Assembly (NCBI RefSeq): GCF_900564145.1 | Contig: NZ_UOOB01000001.1 | Coordinates: 1-64,000 of the forward strand | Direction: 5' to 3' | DNA length: 64,000 nt | DNA from: Comamonas sp. lk | GTDB lineage: Bacteria; Pseudomonadota; Gammaproteobacteria; Burkholderiales; Burkholderiaceae_C | In this document: positions 10,411-18,952 of the stretch, in pieces | How the letters are laid out: each line of letters starts with the position of its first letter | How positions within the stretch are numbered: the stretch's first letter is position 1 | Notes under the pieces: model-generated | Database searches by the model: none | What the model was told of the DNA's origin: nothing | What the model saw: only the letters and a program-made list of their open reading frames with translations | Program-made: the position numbers and the translations under genes

Positions 10411-10704
10411 ATGAACACCATGCAAGCCACCCAGCAGCTGCAGCAACTGCGCTCTGGCTTTGAGCAGCTGGCCCTGCAGCAAGTGACCCCGGCCGCCCTG
10501 GGCCAGCAGGCCCGCGCCGCGACGGCACTGCTGCAAGCACTGCCCGGCCGCTATGCCGAAGTACTGCTCAATCTGCTGGACAGGTTGGAGTCCAGCGCCT
10601 TGTTCACCGAAGAAAGCTGCTCATTCAGTCAGAAGGACTTGCTGGACAACCTCAAGCTCTGGGGCGAAAAAGCGCAGGCCCAGCTGGATAGGCTGGCGGC
10701 CTGA
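10411..10704 (+). CDS. Small helical protein of unknown function (97 aa)
   Basis: A 97-residue reading frame rich in glutamine, leucine and alanine, predicted mostly alpha-helical, with no membrane segment, signal peptide or recognisable motif. GGAGA at 10401-10405 gives a good ribosome-binding site six bases before the ATG, and the frame fills the space between proA and holA, ending three bases before the holA stop. It runs against the surrounding operon. I do not recognise the family; codon use looks like that of its neighbours, which supports a real gene. Confidence 0.7.
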   Translation: MNTMQATQQLQQLRSGFEQLALQQVTPAALGQQARAATALLQALPGRYAEVLLNLLDRLESSALFTEESCSFSQKDLLDNLKLWGEKAQAQLDRLAA

Positions 10705-10706
10705 AC

Positions 10707-11759
10707 TTAGGCTGAACGCCCGGCACTTGCCAGTTGCATGGCCAGTTGCCGCAGGGCCTGCCAGCCATCGCGCGGCCAGTCCTTGCTGGGCAGGCCTTTG
10801 ACAATGCCGTCCACGATATGTGCCGATTGCAGCAACTGGGTGGCCTGGGCCTCCGAGATTCGCGGCAGCAGGCGCTCGAACAAGCGCTCCTTGGGGCCCC
10901 AGATACGGTTTTCGCGCAGCGCCATGGGCAGGGGCTTGCCGGCAGCCATGGCGTCTTTGACGCGCTTGATATTGCGAATGTCCTCGGCCAGCGACCAGTG
11001 CACCAGCACCTCGGCCTCGCCTTCGGCCTGCAGCCCGTCCAGCATGCGCATGCTGCGCGCCACCTGGCCCGAGAGCACGGCTTCCGACAGCTTGAACACG
11101 TCATAACGCGCCACATTGAGCACGGCTTGCTCGACCTGCTCAAAACCCAGCTCGCCCTGGGGATGCAGCAGCGCCAGCTTCTGGATTTCCTGGTGCGCGG
11201 CCAGCAGATTGCCTTCCACCCGGTCGGCAAAGAACTGCAGCGTGCGCTGGCCTTCCTCGCCGGCGGCCACACGCTGGCCCTGGGCGGCCAGACGCTGCGC
11301 AATCCAGTTGGGCAGCATGGCCCGCTCTATGGGCTCCACCTGGATGGAGACGCCCACGCCATCGAGCGCAGCAAACCAGGCCCCCGTCTTGGTGGCCTTG
11401 TCCAGACGCGGCAAGGAAATGAGGGTCAGCGTGCTGTCATTGCCCTGGGCACTGCTGGCCAGCTGCTGCAAGGCCGTGCTGCCGTCCTTGCCTGGCTTGC
11501 CGCTGGGAATGCGAACTTCCAGAATCTGCTTGTCGGCAAACAGCGATAGCGAGCCGCCCGCCGCCAGCACCGCACTCCAGTCAAAGTGGGCGCCGGCCAC
11601 GGTGTAGCTGCTGCGCTCGGTAAACCCTTGAGCACGCGCCGCAGCGCGAATCGCGTCTGCCGCTTCCTGCTGCTGCAACGGCTCATCCCCATGCAAGACA
11701 TAGAGCGAACGCAGGCCCTTGGCCAAATGGGCTTGGAGCTGGTTCAAGGCAAGCTGCAT
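10707..11759 (-). CDS. holA: DNA polymerase III delta subunit
   Basis: Clamp-loader subunit that opens the beta sliding clamp. The 350-residue protein begins MQLALNQLQAHL and has the conserved LYVLHGDEPLQQQEAADAIR stretch, then the NWIAQRLAAQG and AHQEIQKLALL segments typical of delta. The methionine at 11759 is chosen because the family N-terminus begins there; the ATG at 11789 would add ten residues. It follows lptE in the same direction as leuS, the usual betaproteobacterial order. Confidence 0.93.
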   Translation of the reverse strand: MQLALNQLQAHLAKGLRSLYVLHGDEPLQQQEAADAIRAAARAQGFTERSSYTVAGAHFDWSAVLAAGGSLSLFADKQILEVRIPSGKPGKDGSTALQQLASSAQGNDSTLTLISLPRLDKATKTGAWFAALDGVGVSIQVEPIERAMLPNWIAQRLAAQGQRVAAGEEGQRTLQFFADRVEGNLLAAHQEIQKLALLHPQGELGFEQVEQAVLNVARYDVFKLSEAVLSGQVARSMRMLDGLQAEGEAEVLVHWSLAEDIRNIKRVKDAMAAGKPLPMALRENRIWGPKERLFERLLPRISEAQATQLLQSAHIVDGIVKGLPSKDWPRDGWQALRQLAMQLASAGRSA

Positions 11760-11778
11760 GGGTAAATTTCTAGTCAAA

Positions 11779-11820
11779 CAAGCTTTCAACGCTCTCTAAT
11801 CAAGCGCATCCAGCTATCAA
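11779..11820. repeat. Intergenic AGCGCTT-type repeat, copy 2
   Basis: Degenerate copy containing CTAATCAAGCGCATCC followed by AGCTATCAA, between lptE and holA. It shares the AAGCGC core and AGCTAT end with the other copies. Confidence 0.4.
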
Positions 11821-11821
11821 A

Positions 11822-12337
11822 TCAGGATGGATTCAGGCTTTTGACGGCCGAGAGACGGCGAATCAGCTGCTGCACGATGTCCTTGCGCATATCGTTGTTC
11901 AGCATCACCTCTTCCGCCGCCTTGGAGGCGGCATTGGTCTCGTTATAGGTCACGTCGCGCTGCTGGCGAATCTGGGTGGGCGGGATCAGCTCGTCGCCGC
12001 CTGGCGTGCGCAGCGAGAAGGTGACGATCAGGCGCAGCTGCACTTCACGCACCTGGCCGGCCACGTTCGAGCCCACGATCACCCGCTCCTGCAGCTCGTT
12101 GATGATCTGGCAGATCACCTCGGCCTGGTCGGGCGAAGCCGGATCCTTGAGCACGGTGAGCTTGTCGCTGGACGACTCCAGATTGCGCATCAGATCGCGG
12201 CCCACGGGCGCGCCGCGCCCAGCCTGGATATAGATCGAGCTGAACACGAAATTGGGCACACCCCGCAGGCGAAAGCCGCAAGCTCCCAGCAGGGGAGACA
12301 AGGCCATGGCGGCCAGCAGCGTACGTTTTTGCATCAA
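11822..12337 (-). CDS. lptE: LPS-assembly lipoprotein LptE
   Basis: Outer-membrane lipoprotein that plugs the LptD barrel and helps place lipopolysaccharide in the outer leaflet. The 171-residue precursor has a lipoprotein signal with lipobox LGAC (cysteine 20) followed at once by GFRLRG, the signature start of mature LptE. It lies between leuS and holA on the same strand, the conserved context. The start may be either of two adjacent methionines. Confidence 0.93.
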   Translation of the reverse strand: MMQKRTLLAAMALSPLLGACGFRLRGVPNFVFSSIYIQAGRGAPVGRDLMRNLESSSDKLTVLKDPASPDQAEVICQIINELQERVIVGSNVAGQVREVQLRLIVTFSLRTPGGDELIPPTQIRQQRDVTYNETNAASKAAEEVMLNNDMRKDIVQQLIRRLSAVKSLNPS

Positions 12338-12394
12338 CTGTCCTTGCTATCAAAACGCCCTGCCGCACCATGGTGCCGGCAGGGCCTGGCCTCA

Positions 12395-15103
12395 TCAGAT
12401 CACCACGTTCACCAGACGGCCGGGAACGATGATGACCTTCTTCGGTGTGGCGCCGTTGACGAACTTCAGATAGTCCTCATTGGCCAGCGCAGCAGCTTCG
12501 ATGGCGGCCTTGTCGGCGGCGGCGGGCACCAGAATGGCTCCGCGCAGCTTGCCGTTGACCTGCAGCATCAGCTGAATCTCGTCCTGCACCAGCGCCTTGG
12601 CATCCACCTCGGGCCAGGCGGCATCCAGCAGCTCGCCCAGCTTGCCGGCATAGCCGAGCTCGCTCCACAACACATGGGACAGGTGGGGGGTTGCGGGGTA
12701 GAGCACGCGCAGCAAAATGCCAAAGCCTTCGATCAGCGCCACCTTGGCACCGGCATCGTCCAGGGCCTTGAAGTCTTCCAGCGCGTTGATCATCTTCATG
12801 GCGCCGGAGACCACGGTGTTGTACTGCATGCGCGAGTAGTCGTACTCCACCTGCTTGAGCACGGTGTGGATTTCCAGGCGCAAGGCCTTGGCCGCCTTGC
12901 CGAATTCCACATCGTCCAGCGACTTGGCACCGGCTGCGCTGGAGATGGCAGCCGCCATGTCCATGGCCGACAGCTTGGCGCCGAAGTTGTAAACGCGGCG
13001 CAGGAAACGGTAGCTGCCTTCCACGGCGGCGTCGTTCCACTCCAGCGTCAGCTCAGGCGGCGCGGTGAACATGGTGTACAGGCGGGCGGTATCGGCGCCG
13101 TACTTCTCGATCAGCTCCTGCGGATCGATACCGTTGTTCTTGGACTTGGACATGGTGCCCACGCCCTCGTAGTCTATGGTCGTGCCCACGGGCAGCAGGC
13201 CGTCGGCGCTGTCCACTTCCACCTTGAGCTTGGCAGCAATGATCTTGCCGGTGTCGTCAAACACATGCTCCACATCCTTGGGCCAGAAATACTCCTTGGC
13301 GCCCTTGGCCGTGCGACGGCTGTAGATGTGGTTGAGCACCATGCCCTGGGTCAGCAGCTTGGTGAAAGGCTCGTCGATCTTGAGCAGGCCCAGATCGCGC
13401 ATCACCTTGGTCCAGAAACGTGCGTACAGCAGGTGCAAGATGGCATGCTCCACACCGCCGATGTATTGATCCATCGGCATCCAGTAGTCGGCGCCGTCAC
13501 CCACCATTTGCTCGCTGTTCTTGGCGTCGCAATAGCGCATGAAGTACCAGGACGAATCCACGAAGGTGTCCATGGTGTCGGTTTCGCGACGCGCTGGCTT
13601 GCCGCAGCAGGGGCAGACCACGCCGGCGTGGAAAGCTTCGCTCTTGATCAGCGGATTGCCGGAGCCGTCCGGCACCAGATCCTGCGGCAGCACGACCGGC
13701 AGGTCCTTCTCGGGCACGGGCTGGGCACCGCAGTCTTCGCAGTGGATGATGGGGATGGGCGTGCCCCAGTAGCGCTGACGGCTCACGCCCCAGTCGCGCA
13801 GGCGCCAGGTGGTCTTGAGCTCGCCCAGACCCTTGTCGCCCAGAATTTGGGCCACGGCCTGCACGGCATCCTGATAGCTCAGACCGTTGAGCTCGCCGGA
13901 GTTGATCAGTACACCGCGTTCCTTGTCGCCATACCAGTCGCTCCACTGCTTGTCGTCATAAGCGATCTGGCCTTCGACAGCCACCACTTGCTTGATGGGC
14001 AGGCTGTACTTGTTGGCAAAGGCAAAGTCGCGTTCGTCGTGGGCGGGCACGCCCATCACGGCGCCGTCGCCATAGCTCATCAGCACATAGTTGCCGATCC
14101 ACACCTCGACTTGCGCGCCGGTGATGGGGTGGGTGACGAACAGGCCCGTAGGCTTGCCTTCTTTTTCCTTGACGGCCAGTTCAGCCTCCGTCGTTCCGCC
14201 TTTTTTGCATTCCTCGATGAAAGCAGCCAGCTCGGGCTTGCCTGCCGCAGCGTGCTGGGCCAGCGGATGCTCGGGCGCCACGGCGCAGAAGGTCACGCCC
14301 ATGATGGTGTCGGCACGGGTGGTGAAAACATACATCTTGCCGTCTTGAATCAAGTTGCCGTCAGCACCCTTGATGTCGTGCGTGAACGCAAAGCGCACGC
14401 CGGCGCTCTTGCCGATCCAGTTTTCCTGCATCAGGCGCACCTTGTCGGGCCAGCCGGTCAGCGTGGCCTTGTCGTTGCCCATCTGCACATGGTCGAGCAG
14501 CTCTTGCGCATAGTTGGTGATCGCCAGGTAGTAACCGGGGATCTCGCGCTTTTCCACCAGCGCGCCGGTGCGCCAGCCACGGCCGTCGATCACCTGCTCG
14601 TTGGCCAGCACGGTCTGGTCCACCGGGTCCCAGTTCACCACCTGGGTCTTGCGGTAGGCAATGCCCTTGTCCAGCATCTTCAGGAACAGCCACTGGTTCC
14701 ACTTGTAGTACTCGGGGTCGCAGGTGGCGACTTCGCGGCTCCAGTCGATGGCCAGGCCCATGGCCTGCATCTGCTTTTTCATGTACGCAATGTTGTCGTA
14801 CGTCCACTGGGCAGGCGGCACCTTGTTCTTGAGCGCCGCGTTTTCCGCGGGCAGACCGAAGGCGTCCCAGCCCATGGGCATCAAGACGTTGAAGCCCTTC
14901 ATGCGCAGCTGGCGCGCGAGCATGTCGTTGATGGTGTAGTTGCGCACGTGGCCCATGTGCAGCTTGCCGCTGGGGTAGGGCAGCATGGAGCAGGCGTAGT
15001 ACTTTGGCTTGCTGTTGTCTTCGGTGACGCGGTAGGCGTCGTTGGCGGTCCAGTGGCCCTGCGCTGCGCGCTCGACCTCAATGTGGTTGTACTTTTCTTG
15101 CAT
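12395..15103 (-). CDS. leuS: Leucyl-tRNA synthetase
   Basis: Class I aminoacyl-tRNA synthetase charging tRNA-Leu. The 902-residue enzyme begins [15 protein letters not shown] and has the HIGH-box equivalent [12 protein letters not shown] (about 49-60), a long editing (CP1) domain with [12 protein letters not shown], a zinc-type [10 protein letters not shown] segment and the MSKSKNNG (KMSKS) loop. It is first in the leuS-lptE-holA group. A long open frame on the opposite strand is only its shadow. Confidence 0.98.
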   Translation of the reverse strand: MQEKYNHIEVERAAQGHWTANDAYRVTEDNSKPKYYACSMLPYPSGKLHMGHVRNYTINDMLARQLRMKGFNVLMPMGWDAFGLPAENAALKNKVPPAQWTYDNIAYMKKQMQAMGLAIDWSREVATCDPEYYKWNQWLFLKMLDKGIAYRKTQVVNWDPVDQTVLANEQVIDGRGWRTGALVEKREIPGYYLAITNYAQELLDHVQMGNDKATLTGWPDKVRLMQENWIGKSAGVRFAFTHDIKGADGNLIQDGKMYVFTTRADTIMGVTFCAVAPEHPLAQHAAAGKPELAAFIEECKKGGTTEAELAVKEKEGKPTGLFVTHPITGAQVEVWIGNYVLMSYGDGAVMGVPAHDERDFAFANKYSLPIKQVVAVEGQIAYDDKQWSDWYGDKERGVLINSGELNGLSYQDAVQAVAQILGDKGLGELKTTWRLRDWGVSRQRYWGTPIPIIHCEDCGAQPVPEKDLPVVLPQDLVPDGSGNPLIKSEAFHAGVVCPCCGKPARRETDTMDTFVDSSWYFMRYCDAKNSEQMVGDGADYWMPMDQYIGGVEHAILHLLYARFWTKVMRDLGLLKIDEPFTKLLTQGMVLNHIYSRRTAKGAKEYFWPKDVEHVFDDTGKIIAAKLKVEVDSADGLLPVGTTIDYEGVGTMSKSKNNGIDPQELIEKYGADTARLYTMFTAPPELTLEWNDAAVEGSYRFLRRVYNFGAKLSAMDMAAAISSAAGAKSLDDVEFGKAAKALRLEIHTVLKQVEYDYSRMQYNTVVSGAMKMINALEDFKALDDAGAKVALIEGFGILLRVLYPATPHLSHVLWSELGYAGKLGELLDAAWPEVDAKALVQDEIQLMLQVNGKLRGAILVPAAADKAAIEAAALANEDYLKFVNGATPKKVIIVPGRLVNVVI

Positions 15104-15417
15104 GGTGCTTAGCGGTGGCCGGTGGCCCCATGGGCACCGACAAGGTGGAAATCCGGAATTAACCGAGGATTTTAGGCCCCCCGCCCGCTTGTGCAGCTTT
15201 AGCCCTTCATGACCGCAAAACCCGGTGCGCCTTAGCGCCGGCGTTTAGAACGTGTTCAGTGAGGCAAATCACGGAGAAAAGCGCTCTTGCGTATGCTTTG
15301 GACTGAACTTCCCTGCGGGCTCAGGCTCCAACACGGATTCTCGGTTCGCCGCCAGGTCTTTGGCCCGCGACTCCTTCTCCCTCTTCCCCCTATATATCTA
15401 CCCCCAAGGAGCTTTGG
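15104..15417. other. Intergenic region between leuS and the mechanosensitive channel gene
   Basis: This 314-base gap separates two divergent genes. I see no gene, no convincing hairpin with a T-run and no perfect operator. It must hold the leuS promoter and the promoter of the channel gene; the last 12 bases contain the strong AAGGAG ribosome-binding site of the latter. Confidence 0.6.
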
Positions 15418-16671
15418 TTGCTTTCCTCATGGTTTTCGCTTTCCGATTGGGACCCCGTCATGCAAACCGGCGCAGCTCTGTGCCTGCTGGCCCTGGCGGC
15501 CCTGGTCGCAGGCTGGTTGTCGCAGTGGCTGGTGCCGCGTGCGTTTCACCATATGCGCGAAACGCTCAACACCGACTGGGCCCAGGTGTTTCTGCACGAC
15601 AAGGTGCTGCGCCGCCTGGCCAAGGTGATTCCCTCGCTGATCGTGCAGTTCGGCATACACGGCGTGCCTTTTATGCAGGCCAGTTGGACGAATGTCATCA
15701 CCAATCTGGCCGGCAGCTTCACCATCTACCACCTGGCCCGGGCGCTGTGCAATCTGCTCAACGCCATGAACGAGGCCCATGAGCGCAAGGAGGCGCGCAA
15801 GGCCACGCCCACCCATTCCATCAAAAGCTATGTGCAGCTGGGCAAGCTGCTGATCTGCAGTTTTGCCGGCGTGCTCATCGTGGCCACCCTGCTCAACCGC
15901 TCGCCGCTGCTGCTGCTCTCGGGTTTGGGCGCCATGTCGGCGGTGCTGATGCTGGTGTTCAAGGACACCATCCTCTCCTTTGTCGCCGGCGTGCAACTGG
16001 GCAGCAACGACATGCTGCGCGTGGGCGACTGGATAGAAATGCCCCAGGTGGGCGCCGACGGTTTTGTGACCGATATCGCCCTCAACACGGTCAAGGTGCA
16101 GAACTTCGACAAAACCATCACCACCATTCCCACCTGGCGGCTGATGACGGACAGCTTCAAGAACTGGCGCGGCATGTTCGAATCGGGCGGGCGCCGCATT
16201 CAGCGCTCGCTGTCCATAGACGCCCACAGCATTCATCTGCTATCCAAAGAGGAGCGGCATACGATTTCCAGCATTGCGCTGCTGCGTGATTATTGGAGTG
16301 AAAAGACCGGCTTGCGCGCCGTGGACGATGCCCAGCCCGGCACCATCACCGCCCAAAGCGGCCATTTGATCGCCCCCGATCAGGTCAGCAATCTGGCCGC
16401 TTTCAAGGCCTATGCCTACGCCTATCTGCTGGCTCACCCGCGCATCCACCAGGGGCCGGGCATGTTTCTGCTGGCCCGCACGCTGGAACCCTCGCCCCAG
16501 GGCGTGCCGCTGCAGCTGTATTGCTATACCAACACCACCATCTGGGTGGAGTACGAAGCCGTGCAGGGCGAAATCTTCGACCACCTGATCGCCATGCTGC
16601 CGCAGTTCGGCCTCAAGCTCTACCAGCGCTCGTCGGACTACGGCATGCACTATTCCATGCCCACCCCCTGA
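15418..16671 (+). CDS. YbdG-type mechanosensitive ion channel
   Basis: Inner-membrane MscS-superfamily channel of about 417 residues, the size of E. coli YbdG. N-terminal hydrophobic segments are followed by the MscS pore helix region (SGLGAMSAVLMLVFKDTILSF), the beta domain (VGDWIEMPQVGADGFVTDI) and the YbdG-typical SFKNWRGMFESGGRRIQRS. The start is a TTG at 15418 supported by AAGGAG at 15406-15411, six bases upstream; the next ATG (15460) lacks such a site. YbdG responds weakly to osmotic downshift in E. coli; the role here is inferred by homology. Confidence 0.9.
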   Translation: MLSSWFSLSDWDPVMQTGAALCLLALAALVAGWLSQWLVPRAFHHMRETLNTDWAQVFLHDKVLRRLAKVIPSLIVQFGIHGVPFMQASWTNVITNLAGSFTIYHLARALCNLLNAMNEAHERKEARKATPTHSIKSYVQLGKLLICSFAGVLIVATLLNRSPLLLLSGLGAMSAVLMLVFKDTILSFVAGVQLGSNDMLRVGDWIEMPQVGADGFVTDIALNTVKVQNFDKTITTIPTWRLMTDSFKNWRGMFESGGRRIQRSLSIDAHSIHLLSKEERHTISSIALLRDYWSEKTGLRAVDDAQPGTITAQSGHLIAPDQVSNLAAFKAYAYAYLLAHPRIHQGPGMFLLARTLEPSPQGVPLQLYCYTNTTIWVEYEAVQGEIFDHLIAMLPQFGLKLYQRSSDYGMHYSMPTP

Positions 16672-16755
16672 GGCGCTTCGGGCCGCCCCGTCTCTCGCTT
16701 TGCGGGAGGGGGACGGCAGCCACGCTGCGGGGCGGCCCTTGCTTGCTGCCCCTGC
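16664..16755. repeat. GC-rich intergenic palindromic repeat, family A, copy 1 (reverse orientation)
   Basis: Directly after the channel stop codon, the complement of this stretch reads GCAAGGGCCGCCCC, then GGCTGCCGTCCCCCTCCC, then GAAGCGCCTCAGG. It has the layout of three other copies at 18835, 61712 and 63490. The central arms can fold into hairpins, so it may also terminate transcription. Confidence 0.6.
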
Positions 16756-16854
16756 GCCTCCTCACGGGTGGCTTGGCAATGTAGTAGCCCATTAACACCT
16801 GCTGCGCCCCTTGCCTGCCCACAATGGCCTGACCAGCTACAAAGGAGACAGACC

Positions 16855-17436
16855 ATGGCAGGCAAGAAGATTTTGATGATTTGCGGCGACTACTGCGAGG
16901 ACTACGAGACCATGGTGCCGTTCCAGGCACTGCTGGCCGTGGGCCACACGGTGCACGCCGTCTGCCCCGACAAAAAAGCCGGCGACCAGATCAAGACCGC
17001 GATTCACGACTTTGAAGGCGCCCAGACCTATAGCGAAAAGCCCGGCCACAACTTCACGCTCAACGCCACGTTTGCCGAGGTGAAAGTTGCCGATTACGAC
17101 GCTCTGGTGATTCCCGGCGGCCGCGGCCCCGAATATCTGCGCGGCTATGAAAGCGTGCGTGCTGCCGTGCGCCATTTCTTCGACACCAACAAGCCCGTGG
17201 CCGCCGTCTGCCATGGTGCACAACTGCTGGCCGGCGCCGGCGTGCTCAAAGGCCGCACCTGCTCCGCCTACCCGGCCTGCCGCGCCGAGGTGGAACTGGC
17301 CGGCGGAACCTATGCCGACATCCCCGTCGATCAGGCCCATACCGAAGGCAATCTGGTCAGCGCCCCCGCCTGGCCGGCACACCCGGCATGGATTGCGCAG
17401 TTCCTGACCCTGCTGGGCACCAAGATTTCTCATTAA
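16855..17436 (+). CDS. DJ-1/PfpI family protein
   Basis: A 193-residue single-domain member of the glutamine-amidotransferase-like DJ-1/PfpI superfamily. It shows the early acidic residue region ([10 protein letters not shown]), [11 protein letters not shown] and the nucleophile elbow AVCHGAQLL with the reactive cysteine near residue 118. Members act as glyoxalase/deglycase-type stress proteins or hydratases; the exact reaction cannot be told. The ATG at 16855 has AAGGAG upstream, so earlier in-frame starts are rejected. Confidence 0.88.
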   Translation: MAGKKILMICGDYCEDYETMVPFQALLAVGHTVHAVCPDKKAGDQIKTAIHDFEGAQTYSEKPGHNFTLNATFAEVKVADYDALVIPGGRGPEYLRGYESVRAAVRHFFDTNKPVAAVCHGAQLLAGAGVLKGRTCSAYPACRAEVELAGGTYADIPVDQAHTEGNLVSAPAWPAHPAWIAQFLTLLGTKISH

Positions 17437-17438
17437 AA

Positions 17439-17490
17439 CAAGCTCAAGCGCTTATTCATCAAGCGCTAACAGCTATTGATTCAAGAGCAC
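17439..17490. repeat. Intergenic AGCGCTT-type repeat, copy 3
   Basis: Contains a perfect 7-bp inverted repeat, AGCGCTT (17447-17453) and AAGCGCT (17461-17467), followed by AACAGCTATTGATTCAAGAG. This is the clearest example of the family together with the copy at 40304. Confidence 0.6.
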
Positions 17491-17556
17491 ACCTCTTGAC
17501 TCTGCGCACACCGGGCCACACCATGGCCCGGTTTGTTTTTGAGCGAGAGTCACACC

Positions 17557-17907
17557 ATGTGCCAGGTCTTTATCAGCGCCGACCCGCAACTGTGGGCCCA
17601 CCGTGCCCGCTCCATCCGCCTGCACGGGGCGGCGACCAGCATCCGCCTGGAGAATCTGTTCTGGCAGGTGCTGGACGATATTGCGGCCCGTGACGGCTAT
17701 AGCGTGCCCCAGCTCTGCACCCGGCTCTACGACGAGCTGATTGCCGAGCGCGGCGCGGTGGAGAATTTCAGCTCGTTCCTGCGCGTGTGCTGCACCCGCT
17801 ATCTGGCGCTGCAGCTCTCGGGCGAGATTCCGCAGGATGTGCGGATTCCGATTCGCTCGCTCGCCGCGCAGACGCCGGCAGAGGCTGCAGCGGCTCTGCG
17901 GCATTGA
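17557..17907 (+). CDS. Ribbon-helix-helix domain protein (RHH_4 type)
   Basis: A 116-residue protein of the RHH_4 type. MCQVFISADPQLW leads into SIRLHGAATSIRLENLFWQVLDDIA, the DNA-binding ribbon and first helix, then FSSFLRVCCTRYL. Members are presumed small DNA-binding regulators but no target is known to me. I begin at the ATG at 17557, which matches the family N-terminus. Its last 140 bases overlap the 3' end of the convergent NERD gene. Confidence 0.82.
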   Translation: MCQVFISADPQLWAHRARSIRLHGAATSIRLENLFWQVLDDIAARDGYSVPQLCTRLYDELIAERGAVENFSSFLRVCCTRYLALQLSGEIPQDVRIPIRSLAAQTPAEAAAALRH

Positions 17908-18793
17908 GCGGCGGCTCCATGCGCACAAAGCTACAGGCCACCACATTGCAGCAACGCGAGACGGTCTGACCAGCCAGCGGACCGCGCTGCATCACCAGGC
18001 TGCGCAGCGGCCAGGCGCATTGCGGACAGACGGGTACATCCTCAGGCAACCTCACAGAAGCATTCGCCACCGGTGGTGCTGCAGCCGGGTGTTCTTCCGC
18101 CTGCGCCCAAGCAGGCTCTACAGGCCCCCGGCCTCCACGCCAGACTTTATTGGCCTGCAGCTGCTTGACATGGGCCAGATGCTGCCGGTTCGTGGCCCGC
18201 CCGGGCTGCAGGCGTACGCCCTCCAGCCGCTTCAACAGCGCCTGCATTTCGTCAAGACTCCATACCGTCTGCGTAAAGCTCTGGATATAGGCCACAAAGC
18301 CGTCGCCACGCGTGACACGGGGCGGCATCACGGTCTTGAATTCGCAGTCGCCCACAAAGGCGATGACCGAATGTACCCGCTCGGCAGAAATGCCCAGCAG
18401 CTCTTGCAAGGCCTTGGTGTGCTTGTAGTTCTGGCGCAGCGGGTTTTGGAATTTGCTGCGTTTTCTGTAGATCTGCTGCGTCCACTGTGCCTGGTGCTCG
18501 CCGCCAAAAATCCAGCCCTGGTAGTTCTTGGTCTCCAGCACAAAGATGCCGTAAGGCGAAAAAATCAGATGGTCGATCTGCGTGCTGCCATCCGCGGTGG
18601 GCAAGGTCACGTTGTGCAAATCCACATAGACCTGCGGATCGAGCTTTTTTCGAATCATGCTCTGCACTGCCCGTTCGCCCCGCCAGCCCTTGAAGCGCGG
18701 CGAGCGCAGCACGCCGGCCAGCACCATGAATGCCAGCGCCAGCCCCAGATACAAAAACAGGCCATTAAAGGCCGTGGAAAGAATCTGATTCAT
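17768..18793 (-). CDS. NERD-domain protein with topoisomerase-type zinc ribbon
   Basis: Architecture of the 341-residue product: an N-terminal membrane anchor (about residues 5-28), a NERD nuclease-related domain starting near GWRGERAV with the core IDHLIFSPYGIFVLETKN, a linker, then a four-cysteine zinc ribbon (CPQC ... CC ... AC) like those of bacterial topoisomerase I tails. NERD domains are predicted restriction-like nucleases, usually of unknown role. The last 49 residues, proline/alanine/serine-rich, are encoded almost wholly antisense to the ribbon-helix-helix gene. The start at 18793 precedes the hydrophobic anchor; an ATG at 18826 is possible. Confidence 0.82.
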   Translation of the reverse strand: MNQILSTAFNGLFLYLGLALAFMVLAGVLRSPRFKGWRGERAVQSMIRKKLDPQVYVDLHNVTLPTADGSTQIDHLIFSPYGIFVLETKNYQGWIFGGEHQAQWTQQIYRKRSKFQNPLRQNYKHTKALQELLGISAERVHSVIAFVGDCEFKTVMPPRVTRGDGFVAYIQSFTQTVWSLDEMQALLKRLEGVRLQPGRATNRQHLAHVKQLQANKVWRGGRGPVEPAWAQAEEHPAAAPPVANASVRLPEDVPVCPQCAWPLRSLVMQRGPLAGQTVSRCCNVVACSFVRMEPPLNAAEPLQPLPASARRASESESAHPAESRPRAAAPDSGCSTRAGTS

Positions 18794-18834
18794 TGATCCC
18801 TGCATGTCAAAAACTGGCGCATACAAAAGTCAGG

Positions 18835-18952
18835 GATGCCGAGCAAGAGCCGCCTCGCGGCGGGGGCGCCCAGGCGGGGCCGCCTAGGCGAAGGCATCCT
18901 CCCCCTCGCGTAGAGAGAGAGGGGGAAGGCGCAAAGCGCCTCAGAGGAAGCC
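18835..18952. repeat. GC-rich intergenic palindromic repeat, family A, copy 2
   Basis: Located between the NERD and thioredoxin-like genes. It contains GCCGAGCAAGAGCCGCCTCG, then GGCATCCTCCCCCTCGC, then GAAGGCGCAAAGCGCCTCAG, the same modular order as the copies at 61712 and 63490. An AAAACTGGCGCA segment just before it is also shared with the 61712 copy. Confidence 0.65.

Noticed and set aside
12329..15112. Long open frame opposite leuS
   Set aside because: It is an antisense shadow in a high-GC gene; the product is histidine-, glutamine- and glycine-rich with no family match, while leuS is unambiguous.
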